Shown here one piece after another: positions 11,623 to 23,864 of a stretch of 64,000 nucleotides of DNA. The position numbers and the translations under genes are program-made. Where the stretch lies: contig JAEPRB010000189.1 in the NCBI GenBank assembly GCA_016758965.1, forward strand, positions 1 to 64,000. The letters are read 5' to 3'. Origin of the DNA: Circinella minor (Eukaryota; Mucoromycota; Mucoromycetes; Mucorales; Lichtheimiaceae). Positions within the stretch are counted from its first letter, which is position 1, and each line of letters starts with the position of its first letter. Under the pieces are notes generated by a model. The model did no database searches. It was given only the letters and a program-made list of their open reading frames with translations, and was not told the DNA's origin.

Positions 11623-13539
11623 GTATATAAATTTGACTTTTATTTAGATGGAGTTAACAGGCGAACAAAAAAAAGAAATAACTTTTTTTTTTGTTGTCAA
11701 AAAAAAAAAAAAAAAAAGCTGTACTACAAATTCCTCAGAACAAACCCGCTCATTACTTGATAATAACAAGAAAGATATACTATTTTCAATCATAATGAAA
11801 ATAGAGATAGCCCCAAGTGAATTACAATTTTAAAAATAAATGCATAGATATTACTCTTTGTACATAAATCAATCATTTTTTGTTAATGTAATAATTTACG
11901 TAATAGTATTTCATATTACTATCTATGTTATAATAAATGTTTGATAGGACATGTGTTACTTATGCAATAATGCCGCCTACATTTGAATATCATGTTTTTT
12001 TTGAAAAAAAAATCATGATGGATGATCATAAGAGTAATAACCATCTATTTAAAAACCAACAAAAAAAGGCTTGACAATAAACGGATCAGCAGTTTTTGTT
12101 TATTTATATGATCATGGATTTCTAAATAATAATAAATATATACAAGATACGTAATATGTAACTAGGTATCGCAAACCGGTTTATCTAAATATTTATGAAA
12201 CAAGATGTAGTATATTACTTTATGTCTATAATTACTATAATAATAATAATAATAACCTTTCTTAAATTCATCTATATTTATATATGTAATCATGGAGTAA
12301 CAAAGATTCAGATAGCATGTTGATATATTACAGTAGTATATATTTGAAATACTACGTACGGATAAACAATTTAAAATGTTTTCTAAAGGATAAAATAAAA
12401 TAAAAAGAGGCCTAGGAAGAAGATCATCAACATCCATCATCAATATAATGAATATATTGTACAATTGAACGCCTTTCCTTGTCTAATATGGTAAAGCCGA
12501 TACAAACAGTAATTTAATATTACGTATGACTATTACTATTATATACATCAACAATTCCTCCTTTTTTTTTTCTATCATTGTGATCCCATTCTCTGTTATT
12601 TGTCTAGACTTTTTTTCTCTTTTTATTTATTACTCATCACCACCACCATCAGAACCACTACTTCTACTAAAACTATTTAGTGTCCAAACAGTTCGTTGAG
12701 ATATCTAAAAGTTTGTATTGTTGCTGTCTTTTTTTTTTCAAAGTTACGTACTCATCAAATAAATGAGAAAATACTGAAAAAGAGAGATGGTTGTTGTGTT
12801 ACATGCACGGGCCTTTGTTTGTTTTTGTATATATTATTACAATACAAAGAATAATCTCATTTCGTCATTTACGCCCTCGTGCGCTGTTGCTGTTTGGATA
12901 CAACTAACAAAAGTTGATTTCTTTGTTTTATATGTGGGACCCTAATCGCCAACTCTGCCAAATTCTCTCACTAATAATATTTAGTCTCTTATTCTTTTAA
13001 CCTGATCCCTTCTTTCCCCTTCCTCCTTTTCCCATGACCTTTTTGTATTTAAAACGTTTTATATGCATTATTATTTATTTATTTAGTTTTTTTTTTTTTT
13101 AAAAAAAAAGAGAATAAGAAGGCGTTCAACTTGTGGCATTCGATAATTATATATATCATATATATTTTATCACTATAAAAGATAAAAAAAGGCCTTGGAC
13201 TACTTTGATTTTGTTATTGTTGGAAAGTTAAGAAAGACGTAATTTTAGCAATTATTAGCCAGAGACATAAACACAAACACATAACATAATATCACAAACC
13301 AATCAAGAATATAACATTTTGTTTACCGCACTGATAAAAAAAACATGAAACACATACGTCAAGCGCATTATAATATTATCTTTTAAGTTGATCCTGTGAT
13401 AAATCCTATATTCCTTATTAAGCTACTTTTTTCTTTCCATTGAAAATCTATAAATAAATAGGAACCAAGTTCTATTCTTTCTTTTCTCTTTATTTCTTAC
13501 GTATTCTTTAATAAATATTAATCATCAACTATAATTATC
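11623..13539. other. Intergenic, shared upstream region of two divergent genes
   Basis: No gene seen. It lies between the divergent coiled-coil (minus) and C2H2 (plus) genes. It contains several A/T homopolymers, and a moderately GC-richer patch around 12840-12960 shows no long open frame. The last few hundred bases are the promoter of the C2H2 gene. Confidence 0.6.
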
Positions 13540-14756
13540 ATGAATGTTACTCAACCACTTTATAATATTACTTCACTATTATCATCATCAACGTTATCAT
13601 CAACTAAATCGAACAATAATACCAAAATAACTAAATCAATATCATCAACTAATATTCGTGAACGTCAAAACATATGTCCTTGGCCTGATTGTAAAAAAGC
13701 ATTTTTACGTCGTTCTGACTTGCAACGTCATGAAAGGATTCATACAGGTGTAAAGCCATTTACTTGTGACTGGCCTGGATGCAATAAACAGTTCATTCAA
13801 CGATCAGCAAAAACTGTGCATAAACGGACACATACAGGTGAACGACCTCATGTTTGTGAAATTGAAACTTGTAGACGATCTTTTGCTGATGTAAATTGTT
13901 TTTTCCTACTACTGCTGCTACGAATCATGCATTATATTATCATCATTTTTTTTTATTTTTGTCTCTACCAACTATTAATAACAACACTAAATTAAATTTA
14001 TAGTCTTCATCATTAGCAAGACATCGTCGAGTTCATATTATTGGTTATCGACCTTACACTTGTAAACTTTGTCCCAAGGCATTTACAAGAAAAACAACAT
14101 TATCAAAACATGAGAAACACCATAATGAGAGTAATGAAAATAGTAACGGGTAATTACCCCCCCCCTGCCCTTCTTTTTTTTTATGTCGATGTCAAATGTT
14201 TTCAACTGATTTAAAATTTATTCTATCGTCTATATAATAGAAATGAAGTTTCATCTCACAACTGCAAACTTTGTCCCAGGGCATTTACAGAAAAAGCATC
14301 ATTAGATAAACACGAGAAATACCATCATGATAATAATGATAATAGTAACAGGTGAACCCCCCCCCCTACATTTTCTATGTTGATGCCAAATGTTTTCAAG
14401 CTAACTAAAATACATTTTATTGTCTACATAATAGAAATAATGTTTCATCAACAGTTTTCGTTGGTTCCACATTACCACCACCGATGCTATCTCAAACCAC
14501 ATTTACTTCTGTTAATACTAATACATCTACTACGAAAGAAACATCATCATCATCATTAGCATCTAATTCAATAATAATACCTAATACTACGACTATTGCT
14601 GCTGCTAGCACCCCTTCTTCATTACTCAATAATAATAGTTATTATTATCATTATTCACCGTTACCATCATCAACAACATTAACAATTCCACCTAGGAAAT
14701 CGGCTTTTACACCTGTCGGCAATATAAAAAATTTTACTACTTGCAAGTTGTTATGA
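13540..14756 (+). CDS. C2H2 zinc-finger protein with a duplicated finger exon
   Basis: Four exons fit in phase: 13540-13890, 14004-14149, 14241-14351 and 14435-14756, giving 309 aa. A Ser/Thr/Asn-rich N-terminus is followed by five C2H2 fingers: CPWPDCKKAF, CDWPGCNKQF, CEIETCRRSF (this finger is split by intron 1), CKLCPKAFTRKTTLSKHEKH and CKLCPRAFTEKASLDKHEKY. Fingers 1 and 2 are followed by TGEKP-like linkers (HTGVKP, HTGERP), typical of DNA binding. Fingers 4 and 5 lie in exons 2 and 3 and are near copies; the introns after them are copies too, which shows a tandem exon-plus-intron duplication. The C-terminal part is Ser/Thr-rich with no known domain. Probably a nuclear transcription factor; targets unknown. 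Confidence 0.85.
14064..14460 (+). repeat. Tandem duplication of a finger exon with its intron
   Basis: Two units of roughly 200 bp each. The sequence from AAACTTTGTCCCA at 14064 is repeated from 14266. The exon part, the C-tract just after the donor, the ATGTCGATG/ATGTTGATG block, the TATAATAG/CATAATAG acceptors and the following AAATGAAGTTTCATC/AAATAATGTTTCATC exon starts all correspond. By eye, identity is about 80 percent even in the intron. Confidence 0.88.
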
Positions 14757-14937
14757 CAACAATAACAACTAATTATAATTACCTGTTAGCGAACTTGAAT
14801 TTTAATCATCCACTTATACCCTTCCTTTTCCTCCCTACTCACTCACTTCACCTTATTATTATTATTTTTTACAAATAATAAAAAAAAACACCCTTAACGT
14901 AATTTATTTATTATAAATTTCAAACTTTTGAGAATTC

Positions 14938-16451
14938 ATGTCAACAGTTGAATCATTGTCTTTTAATTCATTAACTCATGTCAATGTTCGGGTAACTCCT
15001 AATAAAGGACGCGAGTTTGTTGCAAAACACGCGTTATCTACAAACACTACTTTATTTCATGTAAGATAATACTATTTTAATAGCAGATTGATTTGATTTT
15101 TTCCCAATAAATTAATAATAATAAAAATACATTTATATACAATTTTATTTGTTTGATTTTGCACAACTTTGTTTATATATATAATTTACTTTCATTATCT
15201 AACAATAAACAGGTGTATCCTTACGCTTCAGGTTCGTACGTTCTAATAATTATAATACATGTTAGAAGAATAAAGGAAAAACAAAACAAAACAAAACAAA
15301 TTAAATTTTTTTTCTTTACTAATAAACAACAACAATAATAAAACAATAATAATAAATAATAATAATAGCCGTTTTGGATAGTTTTAAAAAGAAAATCTGT
15401 GCAAGATGTTTATGTGTTCATCCGACAAGATTCTTTTCACTTCATTGTCATGGATGTGATCAGGTTTATTTTTGTAGTCAAGAATGTTATGAACAAGGAA
15501 ATCATCATTTTTCTTCATCTACAACCAGTAGTAAGAGTAGTATACTGACGCCCTTATGGATTTGTTCAGCATTACGTAAATTGGCTACCTTAAAAAAAGT
15601 GGATCGACATGAAAAAAGTGTTGCAAAACTGGTTTTATTAATTTATTGGCAACGAGAAAAAGAACAAATGTCAACATTATCGTCTTCATCTTTTGAAAAG
15701 GGTGGCAACGATAATAACAATGACAAAGAGAATGCTGATATCGTTATATTATCATCCACGTTTGAACAAGTGACAGCTTTAGAATCACATTACAATGATT
15801 GGTCCCAACCTGTCAAACAAGATTGGTACCGAACTCAACAATTTTTAGAAAAACAACTCGTGGGTAAATATGATAATAAAGAAGATATCATGCATCTTAT
15901 TTCAAAAATTGAATCCAATAGTTTTGGCATTTATCTCAATGATAATAAGAATAAAGGTGAACCCGTTGGACGAGGTATTTATTATAAATGGATTAATGAT
16001 CGCGTGATAAAATTTGTTTTTTATTTATCCCCTTTATATTATACATATAAAAATGAAATTACTTATTATTATTATTATTATAGCATTATTTCCAATAGCA
16101 TCTTTATTTAATCATGATTGTAATAACAATTGTGAAGCAGAACAAATAACTGAGGATCAAGATACATTGGAACAGTTTGAACAAAAAGAAGAAATCGTAC
16201 CAGATCCAAAAAATCCGGAACAGGTGATCCGACGTTACTACTATCCCGATGTATTTTCTCAAACGCGTGGGAATTTTCGGTCCATGTTAATCCGAACCGT
16301 TCAACAGGTCAATCCAGATGATCCACTTACCATATCTTACATTGACTCATCTTTACCCGTATCTGCTCGACGTCAAAAATTAAAACAAGATTATTATTTT
16401 GATTGTCAATGCGCTCGTTGTATTAATGAATTATCAGTGAAAAAATTATAA
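14938..16451 (+). CDS. SMYD-type MYND-SET protein (intron-containing)
   Basis: Four exons fit in phase: 14938-15060, 15213-15231 (19 nt), 15369-15974 and 16084-16451, giving 371 aa. The SET N-terminal strand (VRVTPNKGREFVAKHAL) leads into a MYND zinc finger (CARC ... CHGCDQVYFCSQECY), a linker, and the catalytic SET half with GRALFPIASLFNHDCNNN, then DPLTISYID and the post-SET cluster FDCQCARC. SMYD-family proteins methylate lysines on histones and other proteins using S-adenosylmethionine. The motif usually written NHSCxPN reads NHDCNNN here, so the Pro is absent; whether activity is kept cannot be told. A Glu-rich insertion separates NHDC from the second SET block. It is followed at 145 bp by the convergent TAF1 gene. 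Confidence 0.85.
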
Positions 16452-16596
16452 AAATAAAAATTATAAAATTATAAAAAGACAAACTTTTTTTTATACATTA
16501 CTAATTACTTTTTGTAGAAAAAAAAATACATATGAGCCAAGGGAGAGGAGAAGAAGGAATGGTAAGAATAATTGAAAGAAAAAAACAACTAATTCA

Positions 16597-16778
16597 TTAT
16601 TTAACAATGGGAGAAGAGGGAGGAGGGGGAAGAGAATTACTATTATCAGAACCACTATTCTCTATTGGATTATTACCACTATTGGATGGTGTTGAAGGTG
16701 CTTGTGTTGTTGTTGTTGCTGCTCCAGGGGTTGCTGTTGGAGTGGAACTACCACCTGGTGTTGTTGCACCGGCTGCTC

Positions 16779-16812
<34 letters not shown>

Positions 16813-19471
16813 TTCATTATTGACACTATTCATATGGAACATGGGACAGTTTTTATTCGTTTTCATATGACCTAATTGTCCACAATTACCACAGCGACGC
16901 ATAGCACCTTCTCGCTTGCCTCGAATTAATCCAAGAACAGGATTTTCTGCTAAAGCAGCTTGTTTAGCCAATTGTCGTTGTCTTCGTCGTTCAGCATTTC
17001 GTTTTAATTTCGCAAGTTGGTCTTGAATACGTTTCTTCATTCTAGCATTCTTTTCTGCATCACCTGTTGGTTCAAGTGCTTCCGTACTATATATATAAAT
17101 TACATAAGAATCATTATTATTAGTAACGAAAGAGTGATAAAAATTTCAAATTTGACCGACTAGTACTACACGTGTTTTTTTTTATTATTATTCTAATTTT
17201 TTATTTACCTTGTTGCCTCTTCTTCAATCATCTGTCGTTGACGTAAATATGACTTAATAACAACAGGATCACGTATGAGTTCTTGAACCCATGAACTTGT
17301 ACCATCTTTTTGACGCATCAATCTTCGAATGACCAGATGTTTATTTGGATTATTAACTTGATAACTTGTTCTTGAACTTAAACTACCAGTTACTGATACC
17401 ATGTCATCATCATCTACTGTTTCAGATTGGGCACGATCATATCGACTACGCCCACCATAATATGATGTGGCAGGAGAAGGAGCTGTCATAGGACTATCAG
17501 CATGATACATATCACGTGATAAATCATCACCTTCATTTTCTCCTTCCATATCTTGTTCTGTTAATTCAGGTTCATTAGGATTAGATAAAGATTCCAGTTG
17601 AGCTTTCCAAATACGATCGATTTCTTCTTTATAAATTTGTTGTTGTTCAGCAACATTGTATCTATGAGCACTTTTTGGTCTTTGTTCAATTTGTGCTAAC
17701 AAAAAGAGAAAAAAAATAGATTTGTTCAAAAAAAAAAAATTAAAATTAAAAATATATCATGGCAGTAGATAGGCGTAATATGATTATGATTTCTATTAAA
17801 AAATTAACAAGTATATATATATTACTTACCAAGTTTCTCTTCTGCAGATTCACCAGCTCGCAGGAAAATATCTTTCATGGAAACACGAATAAAACTGAAA
17901 CCTTCACCTCTTCCAGTTGGATCACCAGCACCATATAATTTCAACATGGCTTTTCCTTGAGTAGCATTAATAAAGTTTCTTGTAGCAAACCAAGGGGCCA
18001 ATTGTTGCTCTACTTCAAGCTTTGAATCACCTTCACCTGTTTCTTCATCATCATTCACATCACCATAACCTAAATCTTGTAAATGACGTTCACCCACAAG
18101 CATACTTTCATACAAGCATACCATTTCAGGTGTAACCATTTTACGTAAATCCTCTTCAGTAGGGGGTTCACCACTACCTCGTGTTTTCCAATAACCTCCT
18201 CCTCCATCTTTACTTCGTCGATGGAATTCTAAAAATTCTTTTAATCGTTGACGGATTTGAATATCTGTATATTCGGGAAACTTCTGAGCTAATTTACTCA
18301 TCTTGAGTCGATATAATGGATTCTTTTTAATCAGACGATAAGCAACAACTTGTAATCGGTTCTTGATGGTGGTAGTGACTTTACGTGAATGAGGACCAGG
18401 AACTTCTTGTACAGGATATGTTTGTCCCACAGTAAAGATGGCTGGAATTTCTCGGATATAGTATTTGGTATTTCCTTTATAAGTGCTCTTGACAAAAAGA
18501 AAATCAGTGCCTTTGACTTCGTGACGGAATAAAGGTGCTCGGATCAGATTGTTGTATAATACGGGTATAGTCTGACCCTCTTCAACGTTACCAAAGTTCA
18601 TAAAAGGTGATGTATCACCAATATCGAGTACAAATGGTTCGCCAATGTCACTCTATTATTATTATTATTATTATTATTAACAAATACAACCAATATAATC
18701 ATTGCAGATATTGTTATATAAGCTAAGCATAAAAAACAACTTACTGTAGGTACGGTTTCATCTTTGGCTTTTTCTTTTCGATAATAATTAATAATCAATG
18801 TTCCCATGCCAATATTGGATACAATCGGAGGATGTTCTTCCTATTATTATTAATTTGATTAATTTATTTGTTTTATCTTCTCATCCTATTTATAAATAAC
18901 TAATAACACAAAAAATCTATTAAATACCGAAAATTCCAATAAAACAAAAGGTGCATTGTCTTTGAGTGACAGATCCTTTGTACTTCGCATAGCATCAACA
19001 TAGCCTTTCTTTTTATCCTTTTTCTTTTTCTTGCTAACTTTAACACGTGAAAATTGAATTTCATCGTTAGTAGGTAATTGAACCAAGGGTCTGTGAAATG
19101 ATCGAAGTTCTGCTTTTGATAATCGAGTTTTGTACTAATGATAATAATGATAATAGCATATATATACATATATATATATTAATCCCTCAAGAAACGTTGA
19201 GATCATGATTGAAACAATACAATACAGAAGAAGAAGAAAAAAAAGACTTACCAATGAAGGATGTAACTTTAAAGCAGGTAAAGCATGTTGTACAACCAAT
19301 TGACCAAATGTTTGCCTTACACGCACAAGGCGACCAGTATAATGAGAATCATAAAATTTATCATTGGATAAATTGAATCGATTCAAAGGAAGTTTGTTAT
19401 TAGATTCTTCTGTATAAATAATTGGAATCTAAATGTAACAATTATAATTGTAATAAGTGTCAATAAGTCTG

Positions 19472-19541
<70 letters not shown>

Positions 19542-21304
19542 TATATTTCAAGAGGGATACTATATAATTGAATGCTATTTACCTTTGGTAATGGTTTTGG
19601 TAATGGCTTTCGTCCCTTTTTAACTTGTTTAGCTTCAACCATTTGAGCTTTTGTCGCTTCCACTTCTTCACAATCAAATAACATATTTGGATCATTCAAA
19701 TCAAGATCAATTTTAAGATAAGCAGGATTTGGTTTTTCTTTATCCCAAATAACAGCTTCAAGCCAATCTCCATCTTCCAGTTGATTATTCAAATGCTTAG
19801 ATACAACGGACTAAAAGAGGGAAAAAATACATAGATATAGAAAAAAAATTAATAACCCATTTCACCCCAATTAACATGCGTGTAGAATAATCGATTAATT
19901 TATATATTATCTTTACCTCTTCAATTTCGCCTACCCAAGTTTCTTCATTATTATTATTATTACTGTCGATCATATCTTCATCACTATCATTACCCCATTG
20001 AATTTCTTCTTCCCATGGTTCCAGCATGATTGAATGATATAATCGATTATTTTCGATGTCGATACCAGGTGTTTCAGTTATATATGGCTAAGATAAACAA
20101 ACATAAAGACACATAAATAAACTGCTCAATTAACAATTTAAATATGATAGGATATATATGAATATATAGTTACCGTCTCAGTATCTGATTCTTCATCCGA
20201 TAATTCTTCACTTTCACTTGCACTTTCAATTATTGGATAGTTTTCAGTAGGTGTTATATCAAGTTTTCGTCGTTTTGTCGATCCTTTTCCTTTTCCCTGA
20301 TCCCACCGGGGACGTTGTAACTTTTCTGGTCGTAAAAATTCCAATCGTTGATCTCGTTCAACTTCATATTCATATCCATCATTAAAAATCACTATACCCC
20401 ATATATTAAAAATACGGATTGTTAGTATACACACACATATATATATATATACATAATTCATTGTTTTAAGACAAGAATAACAGTAACAAATAAACAAATA
20501 TTATTACCTCTTTTACTTGAAGCAAGTTTTGGTCGTTGTTTAAGTTTTGTTGTAAAAAGTTCAGTAAATTTTAAAACCTTTCCTTGTTCAAATGCAGGAA
20601 ATAATTCTTTAATATCCACTTGACGTGGTGGTGATTTTGGTAATTCAGGTATTGTTCCCATAACAACTTGTTTTTGGTTTTGTTGTTGTTGTAGTAATGT
20701 AGTGGTTGTAGAAGAAGGAAATTGTGCTAAAGCACTGGATGGTATCATTAATTGTTGTTGCTGATCAAGACCCTCTTCTGTTTTAACATGAACTGGTTCC
20801 TCTTCTTCTTCTTCATCATAATCTTCAGTTACAATCCGTAATCGTGATTTTGGCAATTGTTGTTTTGTTTGTATAATGCCCATGCCACGTTTATAATATT
20901 TTTCATTAAATATCTGATCGTCTGGTACAGCTTCATTAAAATCGGAATAGTCAATAGCGTCCGATGCATGTTCTTGTAGTTGAGGTTGAGGTTTTAAATT
21001 AGGTGTTAAGGAAGAATCGTCGTCTTCGTCGTCTTCGTCTTCGCGACTTCCATGTTCGAGTCCAAAGGTATCAGTATTAAAAATCTTTGACATGACACCA
21101 GAATCGACATGTTCTAAAGACTCTCTCAATTCCTATTTATATACATTTATATTACATGAAAATATCACATTAATACTTTAAGAAATGTTTTCTTTTTATA
21201 ATGAATCATTTTGTTGATATCATTACTATTATTACCTCGTCTAAATCAGTGTCGAGACGACCTTGTTCGTCCACATTGCCAAAAAGGTATCCTGCTAACG
21301 ACAT
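16597..21304 (-). CDS. TAF1: TFIID subunit TAF1
   Basis: Largest subunit of the general transcription factor TFIID. Eleven exons (minus strand): 21236-21304, 20508-21132, 20174-20391, 19917-20087, 19583-19810, 19252-19428, 18928-19134, 18745-18840, 17830-18652, 17209-17695 and 16597-17086, giving 1196 aa in phase. The N-terminus MSLAGYLFGNVDEQGRLD is the TAF1 opening. Residues about 440-870 form the conserved core (RLVRVRQTFGQ, GNTKYYIREIPAIFTVGQ, KFPEYTDIQIRQRLKEF, YESMLVGERHLQDLGYGD). A C-X2-C-X4-H-X6-C zinc knuckle (CGNCGQLGHMKTNKNC) lies near 1100-1115. No bromodomain follows; the tail is Ala/Thr/Pro/Ser-rich. Lack of bromodomains matches yeast TAF1 and differs from animals. A diverged copy of its promoter and exon 1 is present near 24490. 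Confidence 0.95.
16782..16810. repeat. (GCT)n tract coding for poly-Ala in TAF1
   Basis: Trinucleotide run inside the last TAF1 exon; it encodes about nine consecutive alanines in the tail after the zinc knuckle. Confidence 0.9.
19471..19539. repeat. (TA)n(TG)n microsatellite in a TAF1 intron
   Basis: Compound dinucleotide tract of nearly 70 bp in the intron after TAF1 exon 5. Confidence 0.92.
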
Positions 21305-23306
21305 TTTTCAATTATTTATTATGCTACACACACGCCAAAAAAAAAAAAAAAAAAAAAAGGATAGTAAAAAAAAGTTTGGGGGGTGTTAAAATGGTGAGAT
21401 ATAGAGGTTCCCACTCTTTTATATGAGGGTGCGCAAACGGAATTTGAATATTCTTCAAACTGTCACACAGTCTCACACCTGCAGTTTTTACAACACTAAT
21501 AGACAAGACATGATTAGTAGACCAATTTGCTCTATAAAGCAAACCTACTAATAACATACAAGTATCGTTCGTTTGTAACAATGAACTTAATAATAACCCT
21601 TGTTATTTAGTATATATTAATAAACAAATTGTATAAATTCAATTATTAATAAGAAAAAGAATGAAGTTTTGGTAACGCAGTAAAATATAATATTAGATAC
21701 GTAGAGAACTGTTATGGACACTCCGAAACCATACCGTTAAGGTAATTTCAATTCTTATAAATGTCCCACATTTCCAAGCGAGAAAAGAAGAAAAGCAAAA
21801 GAGAAGAGATAATACTACATACCACTCTAGTATTATATAATACATAATTTATTTTCGCCCTCCCCCAATCGGAACTTTTTTAGATTTCAATAATAATCAT
21901 TCATCATCATCCAGAGTCTATAAAACCATTGTTAATATAATAAGAATAATAAATAGTTCGGTCTATTACTATATGAATGTATGGAAATGCTGAAAGATTA
22001 TTGATACGAATGTGCATGTGCAGGGAAAAAATAGTAACTTCATTACAAAACGATAAACATATCTTCTAACCTATAACATCGCCATCCTGATCTGTCTGAG
22101 CATGAACAACAGGATTTTGATCAACAATATAATATCAATTTTCTCAATGTCATACAGTATTCAATGCCCTGTTCTATTGACAAGATTCCAGGCAAGATAT
22201 GATATATTTTTTAATTGAATTAGCTCGGTATGCTTATAATATATAACAGAATTATTATTAAACAGAAAGTGCTCGCAGATGGTATAATATTGATCTCTTT
22301 GACGGCTAAACAGTGCTGTTATGTCCATGTCGTTTGATTGCTCACACACTATTATAAATTCTACGTACACGCTGACGATGATTGTTGCTGTTGACAGTAA
22401 TCTGTTAGTCAATAAGCTGATCATTTTATTTTGAATATATGATTATTTGTGTCTCACCCTATCCTGTCTTGCTGATTATTATCCTTTTTCTTTCCGTGTG
22501 GACAATAGAAGCATTTGTTTATGTCTGTGATATTAACACTACTGCTTTTAAATATCATGACTTATATGGATGCTTTTCACTGATTAGAAAATTATATCAC
22601 ATAGAAGGATTGGATGTTAGGATCTTACAGGAAGTATGATGGAGCTGTACATAAACAGTACATAAAAAGTTGAATAAGTAATGAATAACAAAAATATAAT
22701 AAATACATATCAGTTGAATATAGTATATTAAGTGACATGGATTTTTTTTATATACACTGTACTTCTCATTCAATTTATGATGAATATAGATTGTCATGAC
22801 TTTTGTGTTATAGGGATTTAAAATGTTATTTGTATATATAGTGATATTATTTAGCATACGACGTATTACTACTTCAAACTCATCTTATAATATATCTAAT
22901 TACTATAATACATTGGGGCATCTGTGGTTATCAAAAGCAAAGAAGGGATAAACTGGGGAGCATTATATGGTGGATAGAAAAGCAGATTAAAAAATACTGC
23001 AGGTCAAAAGTAAGTTAGTGGTTAAAAGCCACTTTATGTTCTGCTATTTATTTTGATTATATTATTCTGACCTATTAAAATGTTTTCTAATTACATACAG
23101 AAATCCAGTCTTAAATGATTTTAAAGAAGTTATTTGTATTTATTGGTTCAAAGATATAATTAGAAATACTTCTTTTAATACATCTATTCCAAGGTGTCAT
23201 ATAATAAAAAAGGGAAAGTTCTCTTTATAAAATAAATATATATTATTATATATATCTATAATATGTATAGGTGTGATATATTTATAATGGTAACAAAAAA
23301 TAAAGA
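21305..23306. other. Intergenic between TAF1 and the next gene
   Basis: The left 300 bases are the TAF1 promoter, with a long A-run near 21339-21358. The rest is AT-rich with short open frames (for example 22439-22639, hydrophobic start) that lack any recognisable domain. I see no gene. Confidence 0.6.
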
Positions 23307-23864
23307 TTATTTGAGCCCATACAAAGCGACAATATTTTGCCCAGTTTCTTTCTTTCGTTCTTGTAATTTCTTGATATTGGTTTCAAGTTCTTGTACATAT
23401 TTTTGAAGTCCAGCTAACTCTTTCATTTTTATCACGAGTTTTTGTTGTTGTTCAAGAACTTCATCTTGGATATAAGAGAGGTCATTCTCATAGTGTTGAA
23501 TTAAGGTTGCTTTTGTTGTGTCGATGTTGGTTCCGCTTGATATTTTTGATTTTTCAGGAAAAGATTGACTCAACTCGGAAATAATTACATCAATAGGTAC
23601 TGGGTACGTCACATCACGACTTTGATATTTATATGGCTTTACATCAAACCCAAACCATTGCTTTTCCTTATAAGTATGGTAGAATCGACCTGCTGCTTCA
23701 GATGAATCGAACCGAACATAGGCATATGGATAATTTTCGCTCTTGTGGTGACTCTTGTAACCACCAAGTTCCTTGACCAAACATTTAAATTCATGTTCAC
23801 AAGTTTCAAACAATTTTTGATTTTGCAGCTTGACTTGTTGATTGGGAGCTATACCATCTGACAT
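23307..23864 (-). CDS. Small protein with possible RRM-like fold and coiled coil
   Basis: Single-exon ORF; the ATG at 23864 (MSDGIAPNQQ) gives 185 aa. The frame stays open upstream, but the added N-terminus is Phe/Lys low-complexity from a promoter-like T-rich tract, so the inner start is preferred. Residues about 20-80 resemble an incomplete RRM: helix EHEFKCLVKELGG, then YPYAYVRFDSSEAAGRFYHT and GFDVKPYKYQ, like RNP1-helix2-beta4, but no clear RNP2 strand is seen. Residues about 115-185 are a coiled coil (QDEVLEQQQKLVIKMKEL and following). I do not recognise a named family. The coding quality (regular codon use, ordered then coiled segments) supports a real gene. Confidence 0.65.
   Translation of the reverse strand: MSDGIAPNQQVKLQNQKLFETCEHEFKCLVKELGGYKSHHKSENYPYAYVRFDSSEAAGRFYHTYKEKQWFGFDVKPYKYQSRDVTYPVPIDVIISELSQSFPEKSKISSGTNIDTTKATLIQHYENDLSYIQDEVLEQQQKLVIKMKELAGLQKYVQELETNIKKLQERKKETGQNIVALYGLK

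Noticed and set aside
16532..16870. 112-codon plus-strand ORF over the TAF1 3' end
   Set aside because: It is the antisense shadow of the TAF1 tail; its Gly/Val/Ala-rich translation comes from the GCT repeat.
22439..22639. 66-codon ORF with a hydrophobic N-terminus, possible small secreted protein
   Set aside because: Short, no cleavage-site or Cys pattern that would stand out, and expected by chance in a 2 kb AT-rich gap.
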